12,124 nt of DNA from JAMBLL01 sp036985935 (GTDB lineage Bacteria; Actinomycetota; Acidimicrobiia; Spongiisociales; UBA5794). Below, one piece after another: positions 6,317 through 12,124 of this stretch. The stretch spans positions 1-12,124 of the forward strand of contig BTQP01000043.1 in assembly GCA_036985935.1 (NCBI GenBank). The letters are read 5' to 3'. The notes under the pieces were generated by a model. The model was not told where the DNA came from. It saw nothing but the letters and a program-made list of their open reading frames with translations, and searched no databases. Position numbers and translations under genes: made by a program. Within the stretch, counting starts at the first letter, position 1. Each line of letters begins with the position of its first letter.

Positions 6317-7471
6317 CTATCCGGTCTGGAGTGAGCTCGTCTGGAGCATCGCCAGCTCTGCGAGACCCATCCAGGCGTAGGAGTCCTTGCGGAACTTGTC
6401 CCAGTCTGCAAACACCGAAGCGAAGTCCGCATCCTGACCTTTGAGGTCGTCGAACAGCTCTTCCGACGCCTCCGCTGATGCGGCCATGACCTCATCCGGG
6501 AACGGGAGGATCGTGACGTTCGGGTCAGCGATGATCTGCTTCAGCGCTTCGGGGTTGCGCACGTCATAGCGGGCCATCATGGTCGAGTTCGCCAGGAACG
6601 CTGCCGACTCGATTATCGCCTGATATTCCTCTGGCAGGTTCTTCCATTCATCGAGCCCGATCTGAACTTCCAGCGACGGCCCAGGCTCCCACCAGCCAGG
6701 GAAGTAGTAGAACTTCGCAACGTCGTTGAACCCGAGTTTCGTGTCGTCGTAGGGACCGACCCATTCTGTGGCATCGATCGCACCGGTCTGGAGAGCCTGG
6801 AAGATCTCACCACCAGGCAGGACCTGGACGAGAACACCGAGTTTCTCCATGACCTTTCCGCCGAGACCAGGGATACGCATCTTCAACCCCTGGAGATCAG
6901 CGACACCGTTGATCTCCTTGTTGAACCAGCCACCCATCTGAGTTCCCGTATTGCCCGCAGGGAACTGGATGATGTTGAATTTGTCCGCGTAGAGGCCCTG
7001 CATGGTCTCGAGACCACCGCCCTCGTACAGCCATGCGTTCTGCTGGCGGTATGTGAGACCGAATGGAAGGGCGGTTCCAAAAGCCGTCACCGGGGTCTTG
7101 CCGATGTAGTAATACGACGCCGTGTGCCCGGCCTTGACACCACCCTCCTGCACTGAAGGCAGGACCTCGAGTCCGCCGACGAGTTCCCCGGCCTCGCGGG
7201 CGTTGATCGTGAACTTACCGCCGGTCATTACGCCGACCGCCTCAGCGAACACCTCCGCGCCGCCAAAGATCGTGTCGAGGCCGCGTGGCCAGCTCGTCGC
7301 CATGTCCCACGTGATCTCGGGGAGGTCGTTGGACGCAGCCGCATCGCTCGCGCTATTGGATGTGCAGCCGGCGATTGCAAGTGTTGCGCCGCCCAGTGTC
7401 GCTAAACCCGCCGTCTTCAGGAATCGTCTTCGATTGAAAGCTACTTGATCTGGATCGACTTTCGTTGCCAC
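6317..7471 (-). CDS. dctP: TRAP transporter substrate-binding lipoprotein, TakP type (DctP family)
   Basis: The extracytoplasmic binding subunit that delivers substrate to DctQM. The protein is 384 residues. It begins with a Tat signal (NRRRFLK at residues 13-19), a hydrophobic stretch and a lipobox IAGC with Cys36, so it should be exported folded and lipid-anchored. Mature motifs match the TakP branch: WDMATSWPRGLD, FPAGNTGTQMGGWFNKEIN (about 170-188), LKMRIPGLGG with the family arginine at 199, and ALQTGAIDATEWVGP (about 226-240). TakP relatives bind pyruvate and other 2-oxo acids or lactate with a cation; that substrate is inference. The frame is open upstream, but GTG 7471 has AGGAGG 5 bases before it. 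It is unusual that it faces dctQM instead of sharing their operon. Confidence 0.94.
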   Translation of the reverse strand: MATKVDPDQVAFNRRRFLKTAGLATLGGATLAIAGCTSNSASDAAASNDLPEITWDMATSWPRGLDTIFGGAEVFAEAVGVMTGGKFTINAREAGELVGGLEVLPSVQEGGVKAGHTASYYYIGKTPVTAFGTALPFGLTYRQQNAWLYEGGGLETMQGLYADKFNIIQFPAGNTGTQMGGWFNKEINGVADLQGLKMRIPGLGGKVMEKLGVLVQVLPGGEIFQALQTGAIDATEWVGPYDDTKLGFNDVAKFYYFPGWWEPGPSLEVQIGLDEWKNLPEEYQAIIESAAFLANSTMMARYDVRNPEALKQIIADPNVTILPFPDEVMAASAEASEELFDDLKGQDADFASVFADWDKFRKDSYAWMGLAELAMLQTSSLQTG

Positions 7472-7475
7472 GGTA

Positions 7476-7483
7476 TCCTCCTC
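7476..7483 (-). promoter_or_regulatory. Ribosome binding site deciding the dctP start
   Basis: The minus strand reads GAGGAGGA here, an almost perfect Shine-Dalgarno sequence with its AGGAGG core 5 bases before GTG 7471. It excludes the longer open frame that reaches 7588. No convincing -10/-35 pair was seen upstream in 7484-7640. Confidence 0.7.
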
Positions 7484-7644
7484 ATCAATTTCTTGACCAT
7501 CTGAACGACCGGGATCGAACAGGCGCCCAGCATACCCGCTCACATCTGCGCTTGCTGGACCGCATCGAAACGCAGCGTTGGGGGGCAATCTCGATAGCGA
7601 GGGGTAATCTCTCGTGCAGCAAACCCCGGGAGGCGTGTTTGGGA

Positions 7645-8160
7645 GTGGTGCTCAATCGATTGATGCAGACCATACGACTTGAGCGCGATGCGTTCGTGTG
7701 GATGGACTTCAACGATCGCGCCACCGGAGATGCGGCCATTCTGGTCGGCGTGACGCAGCTTCTGATCGTTGTGGGTCTCGGCCAATCGATCGTCGGGCTG
7801 CTGAACCCCTTGTTCCTCATCGGTTTGTTGATCAACGCAATCTTTCTGTGGGTGGTGTATTCCGGGGCGACCTACGCGGTTGCGAAGTACCTCCTCGACG
7901 GTCATGGAACCTATGCGGCGTACCTCAGAATCACCGGTTTTGCGTACCCCACACTGATCGTGATCGTCTTCGTCAGCATCGTCGTGAGCAACGGCTTTCT
8001 TGCGTTTGCGATCAGTGGCATCTGGTTCATCGTCGTTGTGGCAAACGGCGTGATGTATCTCGCAGATCTGTCACGGGAAAAGGCGTTTACGGCAGCGATC
8101 GGTGGTTTCGTGGTAGTCGTGATCGTGCGCACGATCTTCGCCAACCTCTTTTCGTTCTAG
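7645..8160 (+). CDS. Yip1-family integral membrane protein
   Basis: A membrane protein of about 171 residues. An amphipathic start (VVLNRLMQTIRLER) leads to DRATGDAAILVGVTQLL, followed by five hydrophobic segments (about 27-45, 48-70, 89-110, 113-133 and 146-165). The layout and the phrases ATGDA, YLRITGFAYPTL and REKAFTAAIGG are typical of bacterial Yip1-domain proteins, whose function is not established. The start is uncertain. GTG 7645 has GGGAGG at 7628-7633, 11 bases upstream; GTG 7648 and ATG 7663 are in frame but have poorly placed sites. It is divergent from dctP across about 170 bases and ends three bases before truA, so it probably shares a transcript with truA. Confidence 0.75.
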   Translation: MVLNRLMQTIRLERDAFVWMDFNDRATGDAAILVGVTQLLIVVGLGQSIVGLLNPLFLIGLLINAIFLWVVYSGATYAVAKYLLDGHGTYAAYLRITGFAYPTLIVIVFVSIVVSNGFLAFAISGIWFIVVVANGVMYLADLSREKAFTAAIGGFVVVVIVRTIFANLFSF

Positions 8161-8163
8161 AGG

Positions 8164-8922
8164 ATGCCGACATACAGGCTGGATCTTGCGTACGACGGTT
8201 CAGGGTTCTTTGGATACGCAGTCCAGCCGAATGTCAGAACCGTTCAAGGCGACCTGGAGAAAGCGCTCGAACCTCATACCGGGGGTGCAACCACGTATGC
8301 TGCTGGTCGCACGGACAAGGGCGTTCACGCCACGGAACAGGTCGTTTCCTTCACGTGTGACGAGCTCGACACGGCCCGCGTGTTGCGGTCGCTCAATAGT
8401 CAATTGCGCCCGGAGATCGCTGCGAGGCGACTCAGCATCGTGGATGACGAGTTTCATGCCAGGTTCTCCGCCACGGGTCGTGCGTATCGGTATCAGATAC
8501 ACAACGCCGATGTCCACGACCCGCTCACGGCTTCGACTGTGTGGACCGTGACCGGGTCCCTCGATGTACGAACGATGAACGAATCGATCGACCCGCTCGT
8601 CGGTATTCATGACTTCGCCGCCTTCTGCCGCCAGCATGCGGGCAGACCAACGGTCAAAGAGCTGTTGTGGGCTCGGTGGCGCCGCAGGGACGACGAAGTC
8701 GATCTGTCGATCGGTGCCGCGTCTTTCTGTCATCAGATGGTTCGCTCGATCGTTGCAATGTGCGTCGAGGTTGGTCAGGGAAGAGTCAGCGTGGCGAGGT
8801 CGACGGAAGCGTTCAGATCCCTGGACCGCCGACAGGGGTACGGGGTCGCTCCACCACACGGGCTGACTCTTGTGGCCGTTGCATATGACTACGACCCGTT
8901 GCCAAAGCCGGGCTGGGTGTGA
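8164..8922 (+). CDS. truA: tRNA pseudouridine(38-40) synthase
   Basis: TruA isomerises uridines 38-40 in the anticodon arm of many tRNAs. The 252-residue product has the normal length and all main motifs. It starts YRLDLAYDGSGFFGYAVQP; the catalytic aspartate is D51 in GRTDKGVHA; RAYRYQI (about 106-112) carries the conserved tyrosine; and SFCHQMVRSIVA lies near the C-terminus. The ATG is three bases after the Yip1-like gene, with only AGAGG directly before it, so translation may depend on coupling. In related genomes truA sits between rplQ and rplM, which is its order here apart from the inserted genes. It is followed by a 125-base gap to rplM. Confidence 0.95.
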   Translation: MPTYRLDLAYDGSGFFGYAVQPNVRTVQGDLEKALEPHTGGATTYAAGRTDKGVHATEQVVSFTCDELDTARVLRSLNSQLRPEIAARRLSIVDDEFHARFSATGRAYRYQIHNADVHDPLTASTVWTVTGSLDVRTMNESIDPLVGIHDFAAFCRQHAGRPTVKELLWARWRRRDDEVDLSIGAASFCHQMVRSIVAMCVEVGQGRVSVARSTEAFRSLDRRQGYGVAPPHGLTLVAVAYDYDPLPKPGWV

Positions 8923-8956
8923 AGGCGTCGTCGTGCCGGTGCGAAACCTGGTGCCG

Positions 8957-8986
8957 TTGGCCGTAAGGCTCCGAGTTGGATACCAT
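8957..8986 (+). promoter_or_regulatory. Possible promoter for rplM-rpsI
   Basis: TTGGCC (8957-8962) and TACCAT (8981-8986) are separated by 18 bases, each matching 4 of 6 consensus positions. Transcription would start about 55 bases before rplM. It lies in the only gap of useful size around this operon. Confidence 0.35.
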
Positions 8987-9003
8987 ACGGGTTCGCCCCC
9001 GTA

Positions 9004-9020
9004 GCGGGAGTCGATTCCGC
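9004..9020 (+). promoter_or_regulatory. Hairpin in the rplM 5' leader
   Basis: GCGGGA (9004-9009) pairs with TTCCGC (9015-9020), with one G-U pair and a GTCGA loop. It stands about 27 bases before the rplM ATG and overlaps an alternative CCCG/CGGG pairing (8998-9008). It could be an autoregulatory leader, but I cannot match it to a known r-protein leader. Confidence 0.3.
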
Positions 9021-9047
9021 ACGCGATCCTTTAGGGACTGTCACCTC

Positions 9048-9512
9048 ATGAAGCCAAAGCTGCAGAAAACGTATTCGCCCAAAGCAGGCGACATCACGCG
9101 TTCATGGTTCGTCATCGATGCCACCAACGTACCTCTCGGCCGTCTCGCGTCCGAGATCGCACAGACGCTTCGTGGCAAGAACAAACCGACGTTCGCACCG
9201 CATTTCGACGGAGGCGACTTCGTGATCGTCTTGAACGCTGACAAGGTGCACGTTTCTGGCGCCAAGGAGGATCAGAAGATCTACTACCGCCACTCGGGAT
9301 ACCCTGGAGGGCTTCGAGCCGAGACATTGTCCTCCGTTCGCGAGAAACATCCGGAGCGTCTCATCGAGTCCGCTGTCCGTGGCATGCTTCCCAAGAACCG
9401 ACTCGGCCGCCAGATAATCAGGAAAATGAAGGTGTACGCCGGGCCAGATCATCCACACGAGGCTCAGATGCCTCAACCGCTCACTCTCAAGTATCGAAAG
9501 GTTGAGGCCTGA
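9048..9512 (+). CDS. rplM: 50S ribosomal protein L13
   Basis: L13 is an early assembly protein of the 50S subunit. The 154-residue product has TYSPKAGDITRSWFVIDATN, VPLGRLASEIAQTLRGKNK, the YRHSGYPGGL motif, RGMLPKNRLGR and VYAGPDHPHEAQ. Length is normal for the actinobacterial form. The frame is open to 8976, but the first ATG giving a normal N-terminus is 9048. A modest AGGGA lies about 10 bases upstream, and the preceding region looks like a leader. The TGA overlaps the rpsI ATG by one base, the standard rplM-rpsI coupling. Confidence 0.97.
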   Translation: MKPKLQKTYSPKAGDITRSWFVIDATNVPLGRLASEIAQTLRGKNKPTFAPHFDGGDFVIVLNADKVHVSGAKEDQKIYYRHSGYPGGLRAETLSSVREKHPERLIESAVRGMLPKNRLGRQIIRKMKVYAGPDHPHEAQMPQPLTLKYRKVEA

Positions 9513-9910
9513 TGGCAAAACCGAAACCACTCGTTCAGTCCACCGGTCGGCGCAAGAGTTCTGTGGCCAGGGTCCGTCTCTATGACGGAACCGGTGAATA
9601 CAAGCTCAACGGCCGCGCGCTCGACAACTATTTCACCGATCCGGAACTGAGGCGACGCGTTCACGAGGCATTCAAGGTGACAGATCTTGAAGGCCGATAC
9701 GACGTTCATGCCACTCTCGAAGGCGGAGGTACAACGGGTCAAAGCGATGCCCTTCGACTCGGAATCGCGAGAGGTCTTATCGTGATCGATCCGGAACTTC
9801 GGCCTGCTCTCAAGAAAGAGGGCATGCTGCGACGGGACGACCGTAAAGTCGAACGCAAGAAGTACGGTCTCCGCAAAGCACGTAGGGCTCCGCAGTTCAC
9901 CAAGCGTTAG
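9512..9910 (+). CDS. rpsI: 30S ribosomal protein S9
   Basis: S9 sits in the 30S head, and its C-terminal tail reaches the P-site tRNA. The product is 132 residues: STGRRKSSVARVRLYDGTG near the start, TLEGGGTTGQSDALRLGIAR in the middle, and a basic end KYGLRKARRAPQFTKR with the conserved terminal Lys-Arg. It starts in the rplM stop codon (TGATG), with GAGG four bases before. glmM follows after about 40 bases with no terminator seen, so rplM-rpsI-glmM may be one transcript. Confidence 0.97.
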   Translation: MAKPKPLVQSTGRRKSSVARVRLYDGTGEYKLNGRALDNYFTDPELRRRVHEAFKVTDLEGRYDVHATLEGGGTTGQSDALRLGIARGLIVIDPELRPALKKEGMLRRDDRKVERKKYGLRKARRAPQFTKR

Positions 9911-9952
9911 CCTGGGACCGACGCTGTGCGCGAGCCCGGGGGTCAGCCACGT

Positions 9953-11275
9953 ATGGAAGATGAGACACAACGACTGTTCGGCACCGACGGAGTGCGTGGT
10001 GTCGCGAACTCTGAGCTGACGCCCGAGCTCGCTTTCAATCTCGCTCGCGCAGCTGGCGATTCCATACAGGGTCACGTGGTAATCGGGCGCGACCCACGGA
10101 GATCCAGTCCGATGCTCGCTTCGGCAACTGCCGCCGGATTCAACGCTGTTGGCATTGACACCGTGGACCTGGGCATTCTGCCTGTCGGAGCTGTATCACG
10201 GCTGACTCGCGATACCGGTGCGGTCTACGGCATCATGATCTCGGCATCCCACAACCCTGCTGAAGACAACGGAATCAAGTTGTTTGGCAAAGACGGTGCG
10301 AAGATACCCGATGGTGTCGAACGGTCGATTGAGATGCGGTACTTCTCCGAGGAACCGTTCCGCCGACCCGTTGCCCGCAACGTAGGTATTCAGACCACAA
10401 TGCACAATGCGGTGGATCGTTATGTCGACAAGGTCAGTCAGACGGTCAGCTATTCGATGCGGGGTCTCGAGTTCGTCGTGGACTGCGCCAATGGCGCTGC
10501 ATTCCTGGCGGCGCCCCAGCTTTTCGAAGCGGTCGGCTCCACCGTCGAGATCATGGCGGACACACCTGACGGCATGAACATCAACGACGGTGTTGGTGCG
10601 ACCCATCCAGAGGCCGTCGCTGCGAGGTCGAACGGAAAGGTCGGACTTGCTTTCGATGGTGACGCCGACCGCCTCATTGCCGTTGACGAGGACGGCGAGA
10701 TCGTCAACGGAGATGTGATCATGGCGATCTTCGCACGGTGGCAACATGAGCGAGGGAAGCTCGAGAAGAACACGGTCGTCGCAACCGTGATGTCCAACCT
10801 CGGGTTTCTTCAAGCGATGGAACGCCTCGGGATCGATGTTGTGCTGACGCCGGTGGGCGACAGGCACGTTGTGGAGGCGATGCGCCGAACTCGGGCGGTG
10901 GTTGGTGGTGAGCAGTCAGGGCACATTTTGTTGGAGGATCGCTCGACGGGAGACGGTCTACGAACTGCCTTGCGACTCATGGAGGTCATGGCGGCGACAG
11001 GCAAGGAGCTGCGAGAACTTCGGGGTGTCATGTCTGAACTTCCCCAGGTGCTAACCAACGTCAAGGTGGTCTCGAAGAACGGCTGGCAGGAGAATACGCT
11101 CATCAGCAAAGCGACGGCCCAGGCCGAGGCGGCGCTCGGTAACAGGGGCCGTGTGCTCGTTCGGCCTTCCGGCACAGAGCCTCTCATCAGGGTGATGGTC
11201 GAGGCACCCACTGAATCAGAAGCCGCTTCGGTCGCCGAATCGATCGCAGACGTCGTGTCGGCTGAACTAGCGTAG
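9953..11275 (+). CDS. glmM: Phosphoglucosamine mutase
   Basis: GlmM converts glucosamine-6-phosphate to glucosamine-1-phosphate on the way to UDP-GlcNAc and peptidoglycan. The 440-residue product is of normal length. It begins RLFGTDGVRGVANSELTPE. The catalytic serine to be phosphorylated is S99 in YGIMISASHNP, the magnesium loop is LAFDGDADRLI (about residues 233-243), the sugar loop is VGGEQSGHI, and the phosphate-binding loop near the end is VRPSGTEPLIR. I place the start at ATG 9953 (MEDETQRLFG). GTG 9926 in the same frame would add nine residues with no better ribosome site; only a G-rich stretch at 9938-9942 precedes the ATG. It lies just before glmS, which makes its substrate. Confidence 0.96.
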   Translation: MEDETQRLFGTDGVRGVANSELTPELAFNLARAAGDSIQGHVVIGRDPRRSSPMLASATAAGFNAVGIDTVDLGILPVGAVSRLTRDTGAVYGIMISASHNPAEDNGIKLFGKDGAKIPDGVERSIEMRYFSEEPFRRPVARNVGIQTTMHNAVDRYVDKVSQTVSYSMRGLEFVVDCANGAAFLAAPQLFEAVGSTVEIMADTPDGMNINDGVGATHPEAVAARSNGKVGLAFDGDADRLIAVDEDGEIVNGDVIMAIFARWQHERGKLEKNTVVATVMSNLGFLQAMERLGIDVVLTPVGDRHVVEAMRRTRAVVGGEQSGHILLEDRSTGDGLRTALRLMEVMAATGKELRELRGVMSELPQVLTNVKVVSKNGWQENTLISKATAQAEAALGNRGRVLVRPSGTEPLIRVMVEAPTESEAASVAESIADVVSAELA

Positions 11276-11310
11276 ATCAAAGAGCGTACGTTCGGCTGCG
11301 CCTCACTTTC

Positions 11311-11357
11311 AGTAGACGGTATTCCGAACTGTCTACCGTCGACTGTTGACCGTCTAC
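11311..11357. repeat. GTAGAC/GTCTAC repeat cluster after glmM, before the glmS promoter
   Basis: GTAGACGGT (11312-11320) can pair with ACTGTCTAC (11328-11336, one G-U) or perfectly with ACCGTCTAC (11349-11357), so two exclusive hairpins are possible. The two GTCTAC copies start 21 bases apart, about two helical turns, and the second touches the -35 of the glmS promoter. A short CTCTTT follows the second arm. The cluster could be a glmM terminator, an operator, or both. Confidence 0.5.
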
Positions 11358-11376
11358 CTCTTTGCTGGTGTATGCT
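11346..11376 (+). promoter_or_regulatory. Likely promoter of glmS
   Basis: TTGACC (11346-11351, 5 of 6) is followed after 19 bases by TATGCT (11371-11376, 4 of 6). TGTATG at 11369 would give a 17-base spacing. Transcription would begin near 11383, about 33 bases before the ribozyme cleavage site, which suits a glmS leader transcript. Confidence 0.45.
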
Positions 11377-11409
11377 TCTGCTACAACCAAATAGACGTGT
11401 GATGCACCA

Positions 11410-11570
11410 TCTACAGCGCCAGCCCTCGTGTGTGCGAGGCGACGAGGAAGAGGGAGTATCGAAACGTTCGGCGGATACCCTCTCGGCTACTCACAGTCGT
11501 GACGGGTTGGATCAAAACCGGGAAGTGATTCCTGGAACAGAGGCCAACCCGATGTGAGTGGGGAAACCCA
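11410..11570 (+). ncRNA. glmS ribozyme (glucosamine-6-phosphate-activated, self-cleaving)
   Basis: This leader matches the glmS ribozyme in conserved sequence and fold. Cleavage is expected between A11415 and G11416, before GCGCC. Helices found by eye are: P1 CCTCG/CGAGG (11424-11428/11435-11439), shorter than in Bacillus; P2 AGAGGG/CCCTCT (11449-11454/11478-11483); the P2a hairpin with TATCGAA and TTCGGCGGATA; pseudoknot CGCC (11417-11420) with GGCG (11470-11473); P3 CGGGTTGG/CCAACCCG (11503-11510/11544-11551); P4 CCGGGAA/TTCCTGG capped by a GUGA loop (11518-11535); and P3.1 ACTCACA/TGTGAGT (11489-11495/11553-11559). Conserved single-stranded pieces GACGAGGA, TCAAA and GAACA are present. In this family GlcN6P acts as cofactor, and cleavage lowers glmS expression. 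The glmS start follows 46 bases later. Confidence 0.94.
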
Positions 11571-11588
11571 GATTTCGCCGCATCACCC

Positions 11589-11608
11589 GTCTCCGTACGA
11601 AAGGAGAC
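11589..11608 (+). promoter_or_regulatory. Hairpin that buries the glmS ribosome binding site
   Basis: GTCTCC (11589-11594) pairs perfectly with GGAGAC (11603-11608) around an 8-base loop. The descending arm contains the glmS Shine-Dalgarno (AAAGGAG, 11600-11606), 10 bases before ATG 11617. Formation would reduce ribosome access. Confidence 0.6.
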
Positions 11609-11616
11609 CGCGCGCG

Positions 11617-12124
11617 ATGTGTGGAATCATGGGATATGTAGGGCCTCAAGACGCGGGCCCGATCTTGGTGGATGGACTCAGACGTCTGGAGTACCGTGGG
11701 TATGACTCGGCAGGTATTGCCGTCACGAACGAATCGATCCACGTTCGAAAAGCGCAGGGCAAGATCGTCAATCTCGAAGCTCTGCTCAACAATGAACCCC
11801 TGTCGGGAACGATCGGAATCGGGCACACACGCTGGGCGACCCATGGTGCCCCCTCCGATGCGAACGCTCACCCGCATACGGATCCGTCGGGCGAATTCGT
11901 CGTTGTTCACAACGGCATCATCGAGAACTACCAGACCTTGAAAGACGAGTTGTCACGGGACGGCGCGTCGTTCACATCTGAGACTGATACTGAGGTGCTT
12001 GCCCACATCATCGCCCGCGAGTACGAGGGCGATCTGGTTGATGCCGTGCGCCGCACGGTCGCTCTGTGCCAGGGGGCGTATGCGATGGTTGTGATGTCGA
12101 AACGGGAACCGGGCAAGATCGTCG
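11617..12124 (+). CDS. glmS: Glutamine-fructose-6-phosphate aminotransferase, N-terminal part (partial)
   Basis: GlmS makes glucosamine-6-phosphate from fructose-6-phosphate and glutamine, the first step toward UDP-GlcNAc. Only 169 codons are in the window; the frame is open at the right edge. They cover most of the glutaminase domain: MCGIMGYVG, whose Cys2 becomes the N-terminal nucleophile; LRRLEYRGYDSAGIAV; GHTRWATHGAPSDANAHPH; VVHNGIIENYQTLK; and SETDTEVLAHII. The sugar isomerase domains lie beyond the edge. The start ATG 11617 has AAAGGAG 10 bases upstream. Expression should be controlled by the ribozyme in its leader. Its product is the substrate of GlmM, encoded just upstream. Confidence 0.97.
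   Translation, partial: MCGIMGYVGPQDAGPILVDGLRRLEYRGYDSAGIAVTNESIHVRKAQGKIVNLEALLNNEPLSGTIGIGHTRWATHGAPSDANAHPHTDPSGEFVVVHNGIIENYQTLKDELSRDGASFTSETDTEVLAHIIAREYEGDLVDAVRRTVALCQGAYAMVVMSKREPGKIV

Noticed and set aside
7529..7557. A possible dctP promoter with minus-strand TATGCT
   Set aside because: The -10 looks fair, but the hexamer at 17-base spacing (CAGCAA) matches the -35 consensus at only two positions.
9926..9952. An earlier GTG start for glmM
   Set aside because: The nine added residues (MREPGGQPR) are not typical of GlmM and have no clear ribosome site; ATG 9953 gives the usual short lead before LFGTDGVRG. It cannot be fully excluded.
10196..10867. A 223-residue open frame antisense to glmM
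   Set aside because: It is a shadow of the well-supported glmM frame, with no family features.
11372..11557. A 61-residue open frame before glmS
   Set aside because: It lies in the ribozyme; base-pairing explains the sequence and no ribosome site precedes it.

Overview
The window is a moderately GC-rich stretch of bacterial chromosome. The gene order rpsM-rpsK-rpsD-rpoA-rplQ ... truA-rplM-rpsI-glmM-glmS is the one usual in Actinomycetota. The proteins fit that phylum: RpoA begins VLITQRP, S4 has no cysteine, and the L17 and S9 forms match. My guess is an Acidimicrobiia-type actinobacterium, probably free-living because it carries a TRAP transporter. The phylum is fairly sure; the class is only inference.

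Layout. Positions 1-2601 are the end of the alpha/S13 ribosomal operon on the + strand: the tail of rpsM, then rpsK (with a long acidic N-terminal extension), rpsD, rpoA and rplQ, tightly packed with 1-base stop/start overlaps. A strong hairpin terminator at 2651-2677 closes it. Positions 2719-8160 hold genes that usually do not sit between rplQ and truA: a tiny membrane protein (-), a Nudix hydrolase (+), a universal stress protein (-), the two membrane subunits of a TRAP transporter (dctQ, dctM, +), a Tat-exported lipoprotein substrate-binding subunit of the TakP type (-, convergent with dctM), and a Yip1-like membrane protein (+). Positions 8164-11275 return to the conserved backbone: truA, rplM, rpsI and glmM. 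The window ends inside glmS.

The most notable element is the 341-base glmM-glmS gap. It holds a recognisable glmS ribozyme (about 11410-11570). Its conserved core, cleavage site (A11415/G11416), P1, P2, P3, P4 with GUGA loop, P3.1 and the CGCC/GGCG pseudoknot can all be built by eye. A likely promoter (TTGACC/TATGCT) and a cluster of GTCTAC/GTAGAC repeats lie upstream. Downstream, a hairpin buries the glmS Shine-Dalgarno sequence. GlmS makes glucosamine-6-phosphate and GlmM converts it to glucosamine-1-phosphate for peptidoglycan. The ribozyme therefore suggests product-feedback control by RNA self-cleavage, in a lineage where this element is not typical.

The TRAP proteins should work as one importer, probably for a small 2-oxo or hydroxy acid. 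The stress protein transcribed away from dctQ recalls the TeaD-TeaABC pairing. No tRNA, rRNA, CRISPR array or insertion sequence was seen.
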